NCBI RefSeq assembly: GCF_003096055.1
Contig: NZ_CP029161.1
Coordinates: forward strand, 124,001 to 188,000
Direction of reading: 5' to 3'
Origin: Buchnera aphidicola (Melanaphis sacchari)
Lineage (GTDB): Bacteria > Pseudomonadota > Gammaproteobacteria > Enterobacterales > Enterobacteriaceae
Length of the DNA stretch: 64,000 nt
Below are positions 9,277 through 19,852 of the stretch, one piece after another (positions within the stretch are counted from its first letter, which is position 1; each line of letters starts with the position of its first letter). The position numbers and the translations under genes were made by a program. The notes beneath the pieces are model-generated. The model saw only the letters and a program-made list of their open reading frames with translations, was not told the DNA's origin and did no database searches.

Positions 9277-11082
9277 TATTTTTTCATTTGTATTTGATAA
9301 TATTTTCATAAATATTTTTTTAGTAGAAAAAATGTTTATTATTTTTTTAGATCTCGTGATAGCTGTGTATATGATATTTTTATCTAAGATTGATAGATTT
9401 TTATCTGGAAGTATCAATGTAGTATAATTAAATTCAGAACCTTGTGCTTTATGAACAGTAATAGCCCAGGCAGTATCATAGTTTTTTAAGAAATTTATAG
9501 GAATGTTTTTGATTTCTCTATTGTACCCCAAAAAGGATACTTGAAAAAATTTTTCTTTATTAATATTAACAATGCCTATATCACCATTTGATATGTTTAA
9601 TAATTTATTATTTTTAGTGGCTATAATAGGCTTTCCTACATACCATATATCATTATCTATAAAAATGTATTTTCTAATCATTTTTTTTTTATACATTTTC
9701 TCTTCTAAAATTTTATTAATAAATTTGACACCAAATATACTATTTTTTATCGCACATAAAACTTGATGTTCTTGAAATTTTTTTATTATGTTTATTATTG
9801 TATCTTTATTAGATATTATTTCCCAATATTTTTGAGTTTTCTTAATAATTTTATTAATCATATTTTCATATTTTTTGATTGAATTATGTTCCTGAAAAAA
9901 AACGTTTTCTAATGAATTGTTAAATAACTTTTTAAAAATTTCTTTTTTATTTTCGTGTATTTTATTTGATAATATATATATTCCCGATGTTTTTTTGAAT
10001 CTATAATTTTTTTTCAGTGTGCATATCCTATTACTTATATAATAATATTCTTTATTAGTATTTTTTTTTAATTCAGAATATTTAATTATTTTTTCTAATA
10101 TTTCTTTTACAGTAGAACTGTATTTATTATTAGAATGGTGACAAATATTTTTAAAAATAGAACCTAATTCTACTGGTTTTAATTGATCTTGGTCTCCTAT
10201 AAAAATTACTTTAGTACTATTAGAAATTGAAGATAAAATATTATACATCATTAAAATATCTATCATAGAAGCTTCATCAATGATTAAAACATCAAGAAGT
10301 ATAATTTTTTTATCGCAAAAAATATCTACGTTAGGCATTTTTGAAATTTTTAATAACTTATGTATAGTAACTGGATTAAAAGAAATTTGTTCTTTTTCTA
10401 TTTCTGATAAATTATCTCTCAAAAATTTATTATTTAAAATTTCTTTAAGTCGCGCTACAGCTTTTCCTGTAGGTGCAGATAATTTAATTTTTATTTTTTT
10501 TTTCGAAGTTTTTATTATTGCGATAATTATTTTTATTATTAAGCTAGTTTTTCCTGTTCCAGGACCGCCAGTAATAAAAATAATATTATATATTAAGGTT
10601 AATGCTACTGATATTTTTTGGAGATGACATGTTTTTTTAGGAAATAATACATTAAGTATTTTAGAAAATACTTCTATATCAATATTTTTATTCATTGTAT
10701 CTTTATTTAAATATTTAAAAATTTTTTGTTCAGCATTCCATATTTTGTAAAGGTATAATTTTTTTTTGAATAACACTAATGGGGTTATTTGAGATCCGTT
10801 GCTACATGCTTTGTGATTTAATAATTCTAATGACCAGTCTATCTTTTTTTTATTTAAAATATTTATTATTTTTTGAATAATCGATTTTTTTTTAATAGAA
10901 AAAAAATTTTTTTTTTCAAAATATTCTATTGGTAAGAAAATATGATTATTACTACTTTCAAAGCTTATACAAGCAGCAGCAAGCATAATAATATTATTAC
11001 CATGTGATATTAGTTTTGAAAAATAAAAATCAATAGGTCGAATTAGTTCCTTTTTTTCCAGTATTTTTAAAAAGTTAATCAT
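9268..11082 (-). CDS. recD: Exonuclease V subunit RecD (5'-3' helicase)
   Basis: RecD is the fast 5'-3' helicase of the RecBCD helicase-nuclease. The Walker A motif [12 protein letters not shown] lies near residue 170, then [12 protein letters not shown], a Walker B-type LIDEASMID and [13 protein letters not shown], with [10 protein letters not shown] and TAITRSK near the C-terminus (motifs V and VI). The 604 residues compare with 608 in E. coli. It follows recB with a 14-base gap. An A11 run on the coding strand (10907-10917) is in frame. Confidence 0.95.
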   Translation of the reverse strand: MINFLKILEKKELIRPIDFYFSKLISHGNNIIMLAAACISFESSNNHIFLPIEYFEKKNFFSIKKKSIIQKIINILNKKKIDWSLELLNHKACSNGSQITPLVLFKKKLYLYKIWNAEQKIFKYLNKDTMNKNIDIEVFSKILNVLFPKKTCHLQKISVALTLIYNIIFITGGPGTGKTSLIIKIIIAIIKTSKKKIKIKLSAPTGKAVARLKEILNNKFLRDNLSEIEKEQISFNPVTIHKLLKISKMPNVDIFCDKKIILLDVLIIDEASMIDILMMYNILSSISNSTKVIFIGDQDQLKPVELGSIFKNICHHSNNKYSSTVKEILEKIIKYSELKKNTNKEYYYISNRICTLKKNYRFKKTSGIYILSNKIHENKKEIFKKLFNNSLENVFFQEHNSIKKYENMINKIIKKTQKYWEIISNKDTIINIIKKFQEHQVLCAIKNSIFGVKFINKILEEKMYKKKMIRKYIFIDNDIWYVGKPIIATKNNKLLNISNGDIGIVNINKEKFFQVSFLGYNREIKNIPINFLKNYDTAWAITVHKAQGSEFNYTTLILPDKNLSILDKNIIYTAITRSKKIINIFSTKKIFMKILSNTNEKILK

Positions 11083-11096
11083 TTTTTTGTATATGT

Positions 11097-14000
11097 TTAA
11101 TGTTCAATTGAAAATAAACGAGTTAATTTTTTGATTAATAAATAATTAGGATAAGTATAAAAAATACTATTTTTATTTTTTATACCTCTTAAAAAAATAT
11201 AAAAAACTCCACCGAAATGTGTTTTATAATGATATTCATTTATTTTTTTACTTAAGTATGTATTTATGGCAACAGTATAAAATTGATATTGTAAATCATA
11301 TCTATTTTTAATTATTTCTTTTTTTATATTTTTTGATGAGTAAGATTCGTTATTTTCTCCTAAATAATTAGACTTATAATCTAATATATAATATTTTTTA
11401 TCTACTATAAAAATTAAATCTATAACACCTTTTAAAATTCCTTGTAATGGATTAAAAGATACTTGGGAAGCCGAAGCAGATATAATATCAAATTTTTTTA
11501 TAATTTTATTTAATTTTTGGCTATACAAAACATTTTTTATAGGTAAGAAAAACTCAAATTCTTTCATATATTTCTTTTTGTTTAATAAAGACAATTTAAT
11601 ATTAATAGGTTCTAACTTTAAATGAATAATTTTTTTTATCCAATTTTTTAATATATCATTCCATTTTTGAGGTAAATTATATTTTTTTAATGCAATGTTA
11701 AATAAATCATATTTTAGAGGTTCAGAAAAATTTATTTTTTTTAAAATATTATGTATTAATAATCCTGTATTTATACCTTTTGGAAAATTATGTATCGTTA
11801 ATTTTTTATTATTCTTTTTAATGGAACTTTTTAAAAGATTTGTATCTAATTTAGAAGGAAGATAAATACTACTTTTTTTTATTTTGGTAAAACTTGTTAT
11901 TTGAAAAATATTATTTCTTTCTTTAAATAAAAATGGAGATTGAGATAGAAAATATATTTTTTTTGTAAAATTAAAAAAACTAGTATTAAAATTAATTTCT
12001 TGATTTTTTACTTTTATATTTGGTTGTGAATCTAATAAAATTAATTTTTTTAACAAATTTTCGTAATTTATTTTTTTTCCATTTTGTATAATATATCCTA
12101 AAGCACTTTTATGAATATCACTGTAGTCTTTATTTTTCTTTTTTTGGTTAATTGTATATCCTATACCCATACTAATGTGATAAATAGCTCTTGTAAGAGA
12201 TACATATAAAAAACGTATATCTTCTGCTAATCTTTCTTTATCTGATTTTATAAGAGATTTTTTGTCTTGGTCTATATCAAAAAATAGTTTAAAATTTTTT
12301 TCATTGTGATATAATGGTGTTTGAGAAGAGCTATAGTTTATACCAAAAGGTATCCATACAATGGGATATTCAAGTCCTTTAGATTTATGTATGGTATTTA
12401 TTTTTATCACGTCAGATGTTTTAAAATATTTGATGCATTCTGAATTTTTAGGAATTTGTGTATCTAATATTTTTTCTTCGAACCAACGAATTAATGTATT
12501 TTTTTGATAGAATTTTTGAGATTTTTTTTCTAATAATTCAGCTATATGTAAAAAATTTATGTTTTTTTGATTATTTTGATAAATTTCATAATCGTTAGAA
12601 CTGTTTTGATATTCCATTACCATTTTCTTAATAGTATATGATATTCCTATATTTTTCCATATTTTTTGATATTTGTATATTTCTTCTATTACTTTATAAA
12701 ATTTTTCTTTTTGTGATATTTCTTTTTTTTGATTTTTTAGTAAAATCTTGCTAAAAATATGTGTTGTGATAGATTTTCTAAGTAAGTAAATATTAGTTGG
12801 ATCTAAAATATTTTGAAGTATCCAAAGAAGTTCATGAGCATCTAGCGTATGAAAAACACTCTTATTGAGAGAAGAAAATTGTGACATAATATTTACTCTA
12901 TTTAATGCTTTTTCAATAATTTTTGCTTCTGTTTTATTTCTAACCAATACAACGATGTCATCAGCTGTTAACTCTCTTGTTTTATTTTCTTTTTCAAAAA
13001 TTGCATTTCCCCTTTGAGCGCTAATCAACCAATAATTAATTTGATTTGCACATTGTCTTGCAATCCAATGTTGATGATTTTCTCGCGATGTTTTTTCTTC
13101 TTTAAAAAAAAATTCCATTGCAATTTGAGTAATATTATTAATTTTAAATTTTAAATTTAAATTTTTTTTGCAAGATAAAACAGGTTTAAACGAAATATTT
13201 TTAAGAAGAAATGGGTTTTTAGGTATTGAGAATAAATAATTAATTGCGCTGCATATTTCTTTTGAAGAGCGCCAATTAGTATTAAGATAATAATATTTTT
13301 TTATTTTAGACTTGGCATATAAGTAAGAAAAAATATCTGCGCCTCTAAAACTGTATATTGCTTGTTTTGGATCGCCAATAAGAAATAACGTTTTTTTATT
13401 ATTTTTATTATCATATAAAGTATTAAAAATTTGATATTGCTCGATATCTGTATCTTGAAATTCATCAATGAATGTTATTGGATATTTTTTTAGCATTAAT
13501 TTTTTTAAATATTTTTCTTTTTTTATTTTTTTAGATAATTTTTTTAATAAATCATTAAATCCTAATAGTGATTTTTTTCTTTTTTCTTTTTGAAAAAAAA
13601 ATTTTATCTTTTTTATTGCATTAAATAAAATAATATTTTTTAAAGAAAAATTCTTTTTCAAAAAATTATTAATTTTTTCAAAAAAAATATTATTTAAGAA
13701 AATTTTATCTTGATTTCTTTTTTCTACGTTTTGATTTATAAAATTTTTTGAAAAATATTTTAAACAATCTGGAATGTCATAATTTTTAGTTTCAAATTTA
13801 GCCCAACATTCTATTTTTTTAAACCATCTAAAAATATTAGATTTATTATATATTCTTTTATTAAGTTTTAATTGATTAATATTTTCTAATAAATTTAATT
13901 TATTGTTTAACCATTCCTTTTTAAAAAAATTAATTTCATTTATATTTTTTTTATGAATTTCTATTATTGTTTCTTTTTTAGAAAATTTTTTTTTTAAATT

Positions 14001-14594
14001 AATTGAATCTATAAAAAATATACTTTTTAATTTAGCTAAAAGAGATTCTGGGGTTTTATAATATTGATAAATTATATTTATAATATCCTTAGGCAAATGG
14101 TAAAAATAATATCTCCAAAAATCTTGTACTGCTTTTAATTGTAAGGAACTTTCATTTTCTATTATTTTTTTATTAAAAAAAAAGGTATTGGATTTTATTA
14201 TATCTTGACAAAATCCATGTATTGTATAAATACAAGCGTTATTTATATTTTTTTTAGCTTTTTCTAATTTTTTAATAGCTTCGTCTATATTATTTATATT
14301 GTCCAGAAATAACTTAAATATGGAATTTGTACTTTTTTTATTTATACAAGATAAGTGTAATTCTTCAATGCTTTTTTTTATTCTTATATATAATTCTTCT
14401 TTTGCAGCATTCGTAAAGGTTACCACTAATATGTTTTTTACCGACACATTTTGAAAGTGTTTTGTATTATTTAGTCCTAGTAATGCACGTAGATATAAAA
14501 ATGCAATTGTACTTGTTTTCCCTGTTCCCGCAGAAGCTTCAATTAGATTTACACCACCAAATGGTATTTTCAATATATTTAATTTTTGTTTCAT
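11097..14594 (-). CDS. recB: Exonuclease V subunit RecB (helicase-nuclease)
   Basis: RecB is the 3'-5' helicase and the only nuclease of RecBCD. The Walker A motif EASAGTGKTSTIA is near residue 20, and UvrD-type motifs follow: FIDEFQDTD, IGDPKQAIYSFRGAD, TIHKSKGLEYPIVW and YVSLTRA. The C-terminal nuclease site GVIDLIF and LDYKSNYLG is intact, so nuclease activity is expected. The length is 1165 residues against about 1180 in E. coli. Its ATG overlaps the recC stop as ATGA, which indicates translational coupling. The ptrA gene that separates recC and recB in E. coli is absent. Confidence 0.96.
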   Translation of the reverse strand: MKQKLNILKIPFGGVNLIEASAGTGKTSTIAFLYLRALLGLNNTKHFQNVSVKNILVVTFTNAAKEELYIRIKKSIEELHLSCINKKSTNSIFKLFLDNINNIDEAIKKLEKAKKNINNACIYTIHGFCQDIIKSNTFFFNKKIIENESSLQLKAVQDFWRYYFYHLPKDIINIIYQYYKTPESLLAKLKSIFFIDSINLKKKFSKKETIIEIHKKNINEINFFKKEWLNNKLNLLENINQLKLNKRIYNKSNIFRWFKKIECWAKFETKNYDIPDCLKYFSKNFINQNVEKRNQDKIFLNNIFFEKINNFLKKNFSLKNIILFNAIKKIKFFFQKEKRKKSLLGFNDLLKKLSKKIKKEKYLKKLMLKKYPITFIDEFQDTDIEQYQIFNTLYDNKNNKKTLFLIGDPKQAIYSFRGADIFSYLYAKSKIKKYYYLNTNWRSSKEICSAINYLFSIPKNPFLLKNISFKPVLSCKKNLNLKFKINNITQIAMEFFFKEEKTSRENHQHWIARQCANQINYWLISAQRGNAIFEKENKTRELTADDIVVLVRNKTEAKIIEKALNRVNIMSQFSSLNKSVFHTLDAHELLWILQNILDPTNIYLLRKSITTHIFSKILLKNQKKEISQKEKFYKVIEEIYKYQKIWKNIGISYTIKKMVMEYQNSSNDYEIYQNNQKNINFLHIAELLEKKSQKFYQKNTLIRWFEEKILDTQIPKNSECIKYFKTSDVIKINTIHKSKGLEYPIVWIPFGINYSSSQTPLYHNEKNFKLFFDIDQDKKSLIKSDKERLAEDIRFLYVSLTRAIYHISMGIGYTINQKKKNKDYSDIHKSALGYIIQNGKKINYENLLKKLILLDSQPNIKVKNQEINFNTSFFNFTKKIYFLSQSPFLFKERNNIFQITSFTKIKKSSIYLPSKLDTNLLKSSIKKNNKKLTIHNFPKGINTGLLIHNILKKINFSEPLKYDLFNIALKKYNLPQKWNDILKNWIKKIIHLKLEPINIKLSLLNKKKYMKEFEFFLPIKNVLYSQKLNKIIKKFDIISASASQVSFNPLQGILKGVIDLIFIVDKKYYILDYKSNYLGENNESYSSKNIKKEIIKNRYDLQYQFYTVAINTYLSKKINEYHYKTHFGGVFYIFLRGIKNKNSIFYTYPNYLLIKKLTRLFSIEH

Positions 14595-17500
14595 TTTTTA
14601 TTAAAATTATTTATTTTTATATTTTTAAGTATTGGAATAAACCATTTTTGAGCAATTTTACATATTGTTTTTATATCTATTTTTGATGTTATTTTTTGAA
14701 TATAAAAATTTTTTTTTTCTCCTTCTATATATTGATTGCCTATCCATATATTATATAATTTTTCATACGCTTTTTTTTTAAATATATTATCTTTATGAAT
14801 ACACTGATTTTTTTTGTCATATATTTTATCGCACCAAGTCATTCCTGAAGTTGTTAATAGTAAGGGACGTTTTGTTCCTTGAATATATCCTTTAATATAT
14901 TTTAAAAGATAGTTATATGCAACAGAATATGGTAATGCGTAAAATGAAAATTTTTGATTTTGACCTATAAACAAACTATCTTCTTTCCCTCCTAAAACAC
15001 AATATATTAAATGTTCTATCCATAATGAAATTTGATCATAATAATAAATTTTACCTGTTTTCCATCGAAGTAGTCCTATATTTTTTTTATTTTCTAAAGA
15101 ACCTGTAATGTGGTATTTTTCTATTTTATAATTAAAAATTTTTTTTTCATTATTTAATTTTTTATTATTAACAATAATATTAGCTATTTTTTTTATTTCT
15201 TTTATTTTTTTTTCTAAAAATATATCACCAAAATAATGATGAGGTAATATTCCGGAGCTTTTAATACAATGAAGTGTATCTCGTATATCTTTATATTTCA
15301 TTATTTTTTTTAGAATTATATTATTTACTTGATAATTGTGTAAATTATTTACGAAAAAAGGCTCTGTTGAAATATTTTTTTCTCTATTTTCAAACTTTAT
15401 ATATAATATTTCATTAAAAAAATAGCGTATTGGATTTTTCCAAAAATTTTTTAATTTTTTTAGTTCAATTATAAAAGATTTTTTTATTAATTTTGTTCTA
15501 GAAAAAAATTCATTATATGTTTTTATATTTAATTTTTCTATTTTATTTTTGTTTTGGATGATTTTTTTTTTATCTATATTTTTTATTGTATATAGATTAG
15601 TTATTGGGTGTTTTTTATAAAAAAATTGAAATAATTTTTTCAATTGTTCTTTTTTATTTAAAGTTGCTGTTTTTGGTAATGAAAAGTGCGATGTTATATA
15701 ATTAGATATTTGATCAATTAGTATTGATGGATATATTGTTTTATTGTCTTTAATAGATGTTCCAACATAACTAATATAAAAATATTCTTGACAAGAAATA
15801 AAATTATGTATAAAAAGATAGCAACTTTGATGAGATAGATCAACGTCACTTTCAGATGGATATTTATTTAATAGATCGAAATTATTCAAATATTTTTTTT
15901 GAGGTAATTCGTTGTGGTCGAGTCCAATTATACATTTTATTTTGAATGGAATATAACATATTAGAGAGGGATGGCAGAAGTTTACTACTCCTGGTAAAAA
16001 TTTTTTATTTTTAAAAAATTTTGTATATTCTATAAATTGTTTGTACAAAATACTAATAGGAATATTTTTTGTATAATTAACAGATAAAATATCGTTAATC
16101 ATATTAATCCAACTTTCATTCATGATATTTAAGTGTTGTTTTATTTTCGTATTTTCATCTATAAAATCGTTTATAAAATGTTGAAATAATAGTTTCCAAG
16201 ATTTAATTTTTTTTGGTTTAGATAATTTTTTATGCCATTTGTTAAGTATGTTAATTAAATTGCATAATTTTCCTATTAATCCAGATTGAGAATTATCAAT
16301 GAAAAACATTGATAAAATGTTATCCCAAACTTTTCTTTCTTTATTTATTGAGTAACTTAATAATAATTTATTTAATCCATAAAACCAGGTATTTTGATTA
16401 TTTTTTGTAGAAAAAAATTTATTTTTATGTTTTATGTTAATTCCCCATCGAATATTTGTTTTTTTAACCCAAGAGTACAAAATATTGACTTCATCTTCTG
16501 AAATGTCAAATTTTTCTGAAATATAAGTAATATCTAACAATTCTAATATCTCTTTATTTTCAAAGCGACTTTGAGAAGTATTTAAGATTTTTTCGAAAAG
16601 AAATAATATTTTATTTGTTTTTGTATTTTTTTTTTCAAAAATATAATATGGTATGTTTTCTTTTTTATTTTCTGATTTAAATATACTATTAATATGTGTA
16701 ATATACTTTTCTAAAGAAAAAGAAGTTACAACAATATCGCTAACTTGAATATGTGTATTTTCATTTAAAAAGTTCAATAAATTTTTATATAAAATTTCAA
16801 TTTCTTGTTTTTTGCTACAGCAAACATTGATAGTAATTGAATTGTCTCTTTCTTTTAAAATTTTTCTTGTGTTTTCCTTTTTATTATTTAGAAACAATAT
16901 ATTGTTTTGGATATCACTTAATAAATTTTTAATATTGTTTTTTTTAAAATAACTTTTAATTATTGTTTTTTTGCATTTTGTAATATTTAATGAATAATAT
17001 TTTTCATATTTTTTCCATATATTTTTTAATGAATTTTTTAGAAAATTTTTTCTTGTCAAATCACAATCGCAATTTTCTTTTACATAAGAAGTGATATATA
17101 AAAAATGTATATCAGTATATAAACTAATTTTTTTAAATATTTTCATATACGATGGATTTAAAGATAAAGAACAGATGATAAACAAACGTTTTGGTAATTT
17201 TTTTTTGATTAAATCAAATAAAGATTCAAATTTATAAAATAAATTAGAAAAATTCCAATTAAATTCATTTTTTTCTCGATCGTCATCTTTTATTTTTTTC
17301 CATATTTTTATTTGCCATTGTTCATTTTTTTTAAAATTTAATATATTATTTTCATTTTTTTCCCATTGATTAATCCAGTTTGGTCGGTATAAAATATATT
17401 TTTCAAATAAATTAGTGACTAATCTCGAAAATTCAAATTTTTTTATTATTGCATCTTTTTTACTAATATTTTTTAAAAAATCATTTTTTTCTATGATTTT

Positions 17501-17788
17501 CATAATTTTCCAAAGAAAAATTGATTTTTTAAATATTTTTTCTTTTTTTATTTCCGGATAAATTTTTTTAAATATAGACCAGATAAAATTATTAGGATGA
17601 ATTGATTGAAAATTAGCAGAAATTCCAATATTATTAGCAATAAATATATTTAAATATTGGAATAATATTTCATTATCATTAATAATCACTTCTTTTTTAA
17701 AAATACATGATAGTGGTTTTTTTTTGATAATGTGACACATTTTTAAAAGAAGAACATCAATTTGGTTTGATTTATAAATAAAAAACAT
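14591..17788 (-). CDS. recC: Exonuclease V subunit RecC (Chi recognition)
   Basis: RecC holds the complex together and, in E. coli, reads the Chi sequence. The N-terminus matches E. coli RecC (FIYKSNQIDVLL), and later conserved pieces include IIGLDHNELP, VDLSHQSCYLF and FFYISYVGTSIKDN-type residues. The 1065 residues are about 57 fewer than in E. coli and very Lys/Asn/Ile rich, so conservation is lower than for RecB or RecD. It starts six bases after mscS. Whether Chi reading is retained cannot be judged from the sequence. A T10 run at 15562-15571 is in frame. Confidence 0.93.
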   Translation of the reverse strand: MFFIYKSNQIDVLLLKMCHIIKKKPLSCIFKKEVIINDNEILFQYLNIFIANNIGISANFQSIHPNNFIWSIFKKIYPEIKKEKIFKKSIFLWKIMKIIEKNDFLKNISKKDAIIKKFEFSRLVTNLFEKYILYRPNWINQWEKNENNILNFKKNEQWQIKIWKKIKDDDREKNEFNWNFSNLFYKFESLFDLIKKKLPKRLFIICSLSLNPSYMKIFKKISLYTDIHFLYITSYVKENCDCDLTRKNFLKNSLKNIWKKYEKYYSLNITKCKKTIIKSYFKKNNIKNLLSDIQNNILFLNNKKENTRKILKERDNSITINVCCSKKQEIEILYKNLLNFLNENTHIQVSDIVVTSFSLEKYITHINSIFKSENKKENIPYYIFEKKNTKTNKILFLFEKILNTSQSRFENKEILELLDITYISEKFDISEDEVNILYSWVKKTNIRWGINIKHKNKFFSTKNNQNTWFYGLNKLLLSYSINKERKVWDNILSMFFIDNSQSGLIGKLCNLINILNKWHKKLSKPKKIKSWKLLFQHFINDFIDENTKIKQHLNIMNESWINMINDILSVNYTKNIPISILYKQFIEYTKFFKNKKFLPGVVNFCHPSLICYIPFKIKCIIGLDHNELPQKKYLNNFDLLNKYPSESDVDLSHQSCYLFIHNFISCQEYFYISYVGTSIKDNKTIYPSILIDQISNYITSHFSLPKTATLNKKEQLKKLFQFFYKKHPITNLYTIKNIDKKKIIQNKNKIEKLNIKTYNEFFSRTKLIKKSFIIELKKLKNFWKNPIRYFFNEILYIKFENREKNISTEPFFVNNLHNYQVNNIILKKIMKYKDIRDTLHCIKSSGILPHHYFGDIFLEKKIKEIKKIANIIVNNKKLNNEKKIFNYKIEKYHITGSLENKKNIGLLRWKTGKIYYYDQISLWIEHLIYCVLGGKEDSLFIGQNQKFSFYALPYSVAYNYLLKYIKGYIQGTKRPLLLTTSGMTWCDKIYDKKNQCIHKDNIFKKKAYEKLYNIWIGNQYIEGEKKNFYIQKITSKIDIKTICKIAQKWFIPILKNIKINNFNKK

Positions 17789-17794
17789 GAGAGC

Positions 17795-18646
17795 CTAATT
17801 TTTATTTTTTTGATAAATATGTACATCAACTTGTGGATAAGGAATATTAATATTATTTTTATCTAACTCTTTTTTAAATTGAGACATTAAATCCCAATAT
17901 ACTGCATTTAATTCATCAGTATTGCTCCAACATCGAACAATAAAATTTAACGATGACGGTCCTAATTCTTTTAATCCGACAATTATGTCCTTATCTTTTA
18001 TAACTCTTTTTTCATTTTCAACAACTTTTCTCAATACTGTTATTACTAAATCAATATTTGAATCATATGAAACGCTAATAGAAAATTCGTTTCGACGAGC
18101 TGATTCTCTAGAATAGTTAATAATATTTCCAGAAATAATTTTATTATTAGGTACTACTACAATTTTTCCATCTAAAGTACGTAACGTTGTATAAAAAATA
18201 TGAATATTTAGAACAGTTCCAGCTACATTACCTAAATTAACATATTCTCCTGATTTTAAAGGTCTTAAAGTAACTAATAAAACACCTGCTGCAAAATTAG
18301 ATAACGAACCTTGTAATGCTAATCCAATAGCCATTCCTGCAGCTCCCAATATTGCAATTACTGATGTTGTTTGTACACCAATCCTACCTAGTGAAGCAAT
18401 TAATGTGAAAGTAATGATGATATATCGCATCAGAGTAGATAAAAATCCAGCAATTGTTGCATCAATATGACGAGTTATTAATATTTGATTAACTCCATTA
18501 GATATTATTTTAGATGCAAACATGCCTGAAATTAAAATAATTATTGCAGATGTTAAATTAATAATATAGCTAAATAGTAATTCTTGATTACGTATTAACC
18601 AATTTCCTGCGTGGTTAATATCTTTTACTACGTTTAATTGATCCAT
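17795..18646 (-). CDS. mscS: Small-conductance mechanosensitive channel MscS
   Basis: MscS is the heptameric inner-membrane channel that releases solutes on hypo-osmotic shock. Three N-terminal membrane segments are followed by the pore helix region GAAGMAIGLALQGSLSNFAAG, then the beta and C-terminal domains with PNNKIISGNIINYSRE. I chose ATG 18646, because MDQLNVVKDIN aligns with the E. coli start (283 residues against 286). The frame stays open for 12 more codons to 18682 without homology. The gene is followed closely by recC, which in E. coli is elsewhere, so a deletion brought them together. Confidence 0.95.
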   Translation of the reverse strand: MDQLNVVKDINHAGNWLIRNQELLFSYIINLTSAIIILISGMFASKIISNGVNQILITRHIDATIAGFLSTLMRYIIITFTLIASLGRIGVQTTSVIAILGAAGMAIGLALQGSLSNFAAGVLLVTLRPLKSGEYVNLGNVAGTVLNIHIFYTTLRTLDGKIVVVPNNKIISGNIINYSRESARRNEFSISVSYDSNIDLVITVLRKVVENEKRVIKDKDIIVGLKELGPSSLNFIVRCWSNTDELNAVYWDLMSQFKKELDKNNINIPYPQVDVHIYQKNKN

Positions 18647-18730
18647 TTTTATCTCTATTTTATTAATATAAATTTTAAACAATTCGGAGAATATTATTTT
18701 TTTATTCCCCGGAATAAGCTCTGAATTTTA

Positions 18731-19816
18731 TTAAATAAATTTTAGTATATTAAAAGCATTTAATTCTTTAAATGTTTTTTCTAATCTTTTTGACATTGAT
18801 TCTTGACCTGCTCTTATCCACGATCGTGGATCGTAGTATTTTTTATTAGGTTTGTCATCGCCATATTTATTTCCTAGTTGGTGACGTAGATAGTTTTTAT
18901 TTTTTTTATAAAAATTTAAAACACCCTTCCATGTAGCCCATTGTATATCAGTATCTATGTTCATCTTTACCACGCCGTACTTGATAGATTTTTTTATTTC
19001 TTGAAGATTTGATCCTGATCCTCCATGAAACACTAAATTGAGCGGCATATCAGTTAGATTATTTTGTAAGCTAACATATTTTTGAGAATTTTTTAAAATA
19101 TTAGGTTCAAGTTTAATATTACCAGGTTGATACACTCCATGAACGTTTCCAAAAGAAGCAGCGATGCTAATATTTTTACTAATTTTAATAAGTTTTTGAT
19201 AAGCATAATTCACATCTTCTGGTTTTGTATAGAGTAATTCTTTTTTAATGTTACTATTATCTATACCATCTTCTTCTCCACCAGTGCATCCAAGTTCAAT
19301 TTCTAAAAGCATTTGTATTTCTTTGATTTTTTTTAAATAATTTTTGCAAATAGAAATATTTTCTTCAAGTTTTTCTTTTGATAAATCAATCATATGAGAT
19401 GTAAACAGAGGTCTTCTATATTTTTGATAATGTTGTTTTCCTTTTTTTAATAATTTATCAATCCAGGGCAAATGTTCTCGAGGACAATGATCTGTATGTA
19501 ATATCACCGGAATATTATAGTATTTTGCTATTGAATGAACATGTTTAGCTCCTGATATAGCTCCCTGAACCGATTGATCTAAATTACTTTTAAATCTGCT
19601 TTCGTAGCCAGCAATAAATCCTGATCCTCCGAAAGAAAACTGTATAATAACAGGTGATTTAACCCGAGCAGCTGTTTCTAATACAGCATTTATAGAATCA
19701 GTGCCTATGCAGTTTACTGCTGGTATTGCAAATTTTTTTTTCTTAGCTAATTCAAATATTATTTGACATTCGTCACCTGTTATAACTCCAGGCTTAATAG
19801 AATTTAAAATATTCAA
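18731..19816 (-). CDS. fbaA: Class II fructose-bisphosphate aldolase
   Basis: This zinc-dependent aldolase splits fructose 1,6-bisphosphate in glycolysis. Metal and substrate residues are visible: LHTDHC near residue 109, EIELGCTGGEEDG near 180, NVHGVY near 226 and FHGGSGS near 265. The length (361) fits the class II enzyme. It follows pgk by 36 bases, the E. coli pgk-fbaA order; epd, which precedes them in E. coli, is absent. Confidence 0.97.
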   Translation of the reverse strand: MNILNSIKPGVITGDECQIIFELAKKKKFAIPAVNCIGTDSINAVLETAARVKSPVIIQFSFGGSGFIAGYESRFKSNLDQSVQGAISGAKHVHSIAKYYNIPVILHTDHCPREHLPWIDKLLKKGKQHYQKYRRPLFTSHMIDLSKEKLEENISICKNYLKKIKEIQMLLEIELGCTGGEEDGIDNSNIKKELLYTKPEDVNYAYQKLIKISKNISIAASFGNVHGVYQPGNIKLEPNILKNSQKYVSLQNNLTDMPLNLVFHGGSGSNLQEIKKSIKYGVVKMNIDTDIQWATWKGVLNFYKKNKNYLRHQLGNKYGDDKPNKKYYDPRSWIRAGQESMSKRLEKTFKELNAFNILKFI

Positions 19817-19852
19817 TTTTTTTCCTAGTATATAATTTAGTATTTAAATCGT

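Noticed and set aside
10280-10627. 115-codon frame opposite recD
   Set aside because: It lies fully antisense to the conserved Walker A and B region of recD; low-complexity Ile/Phe peptide without homology.
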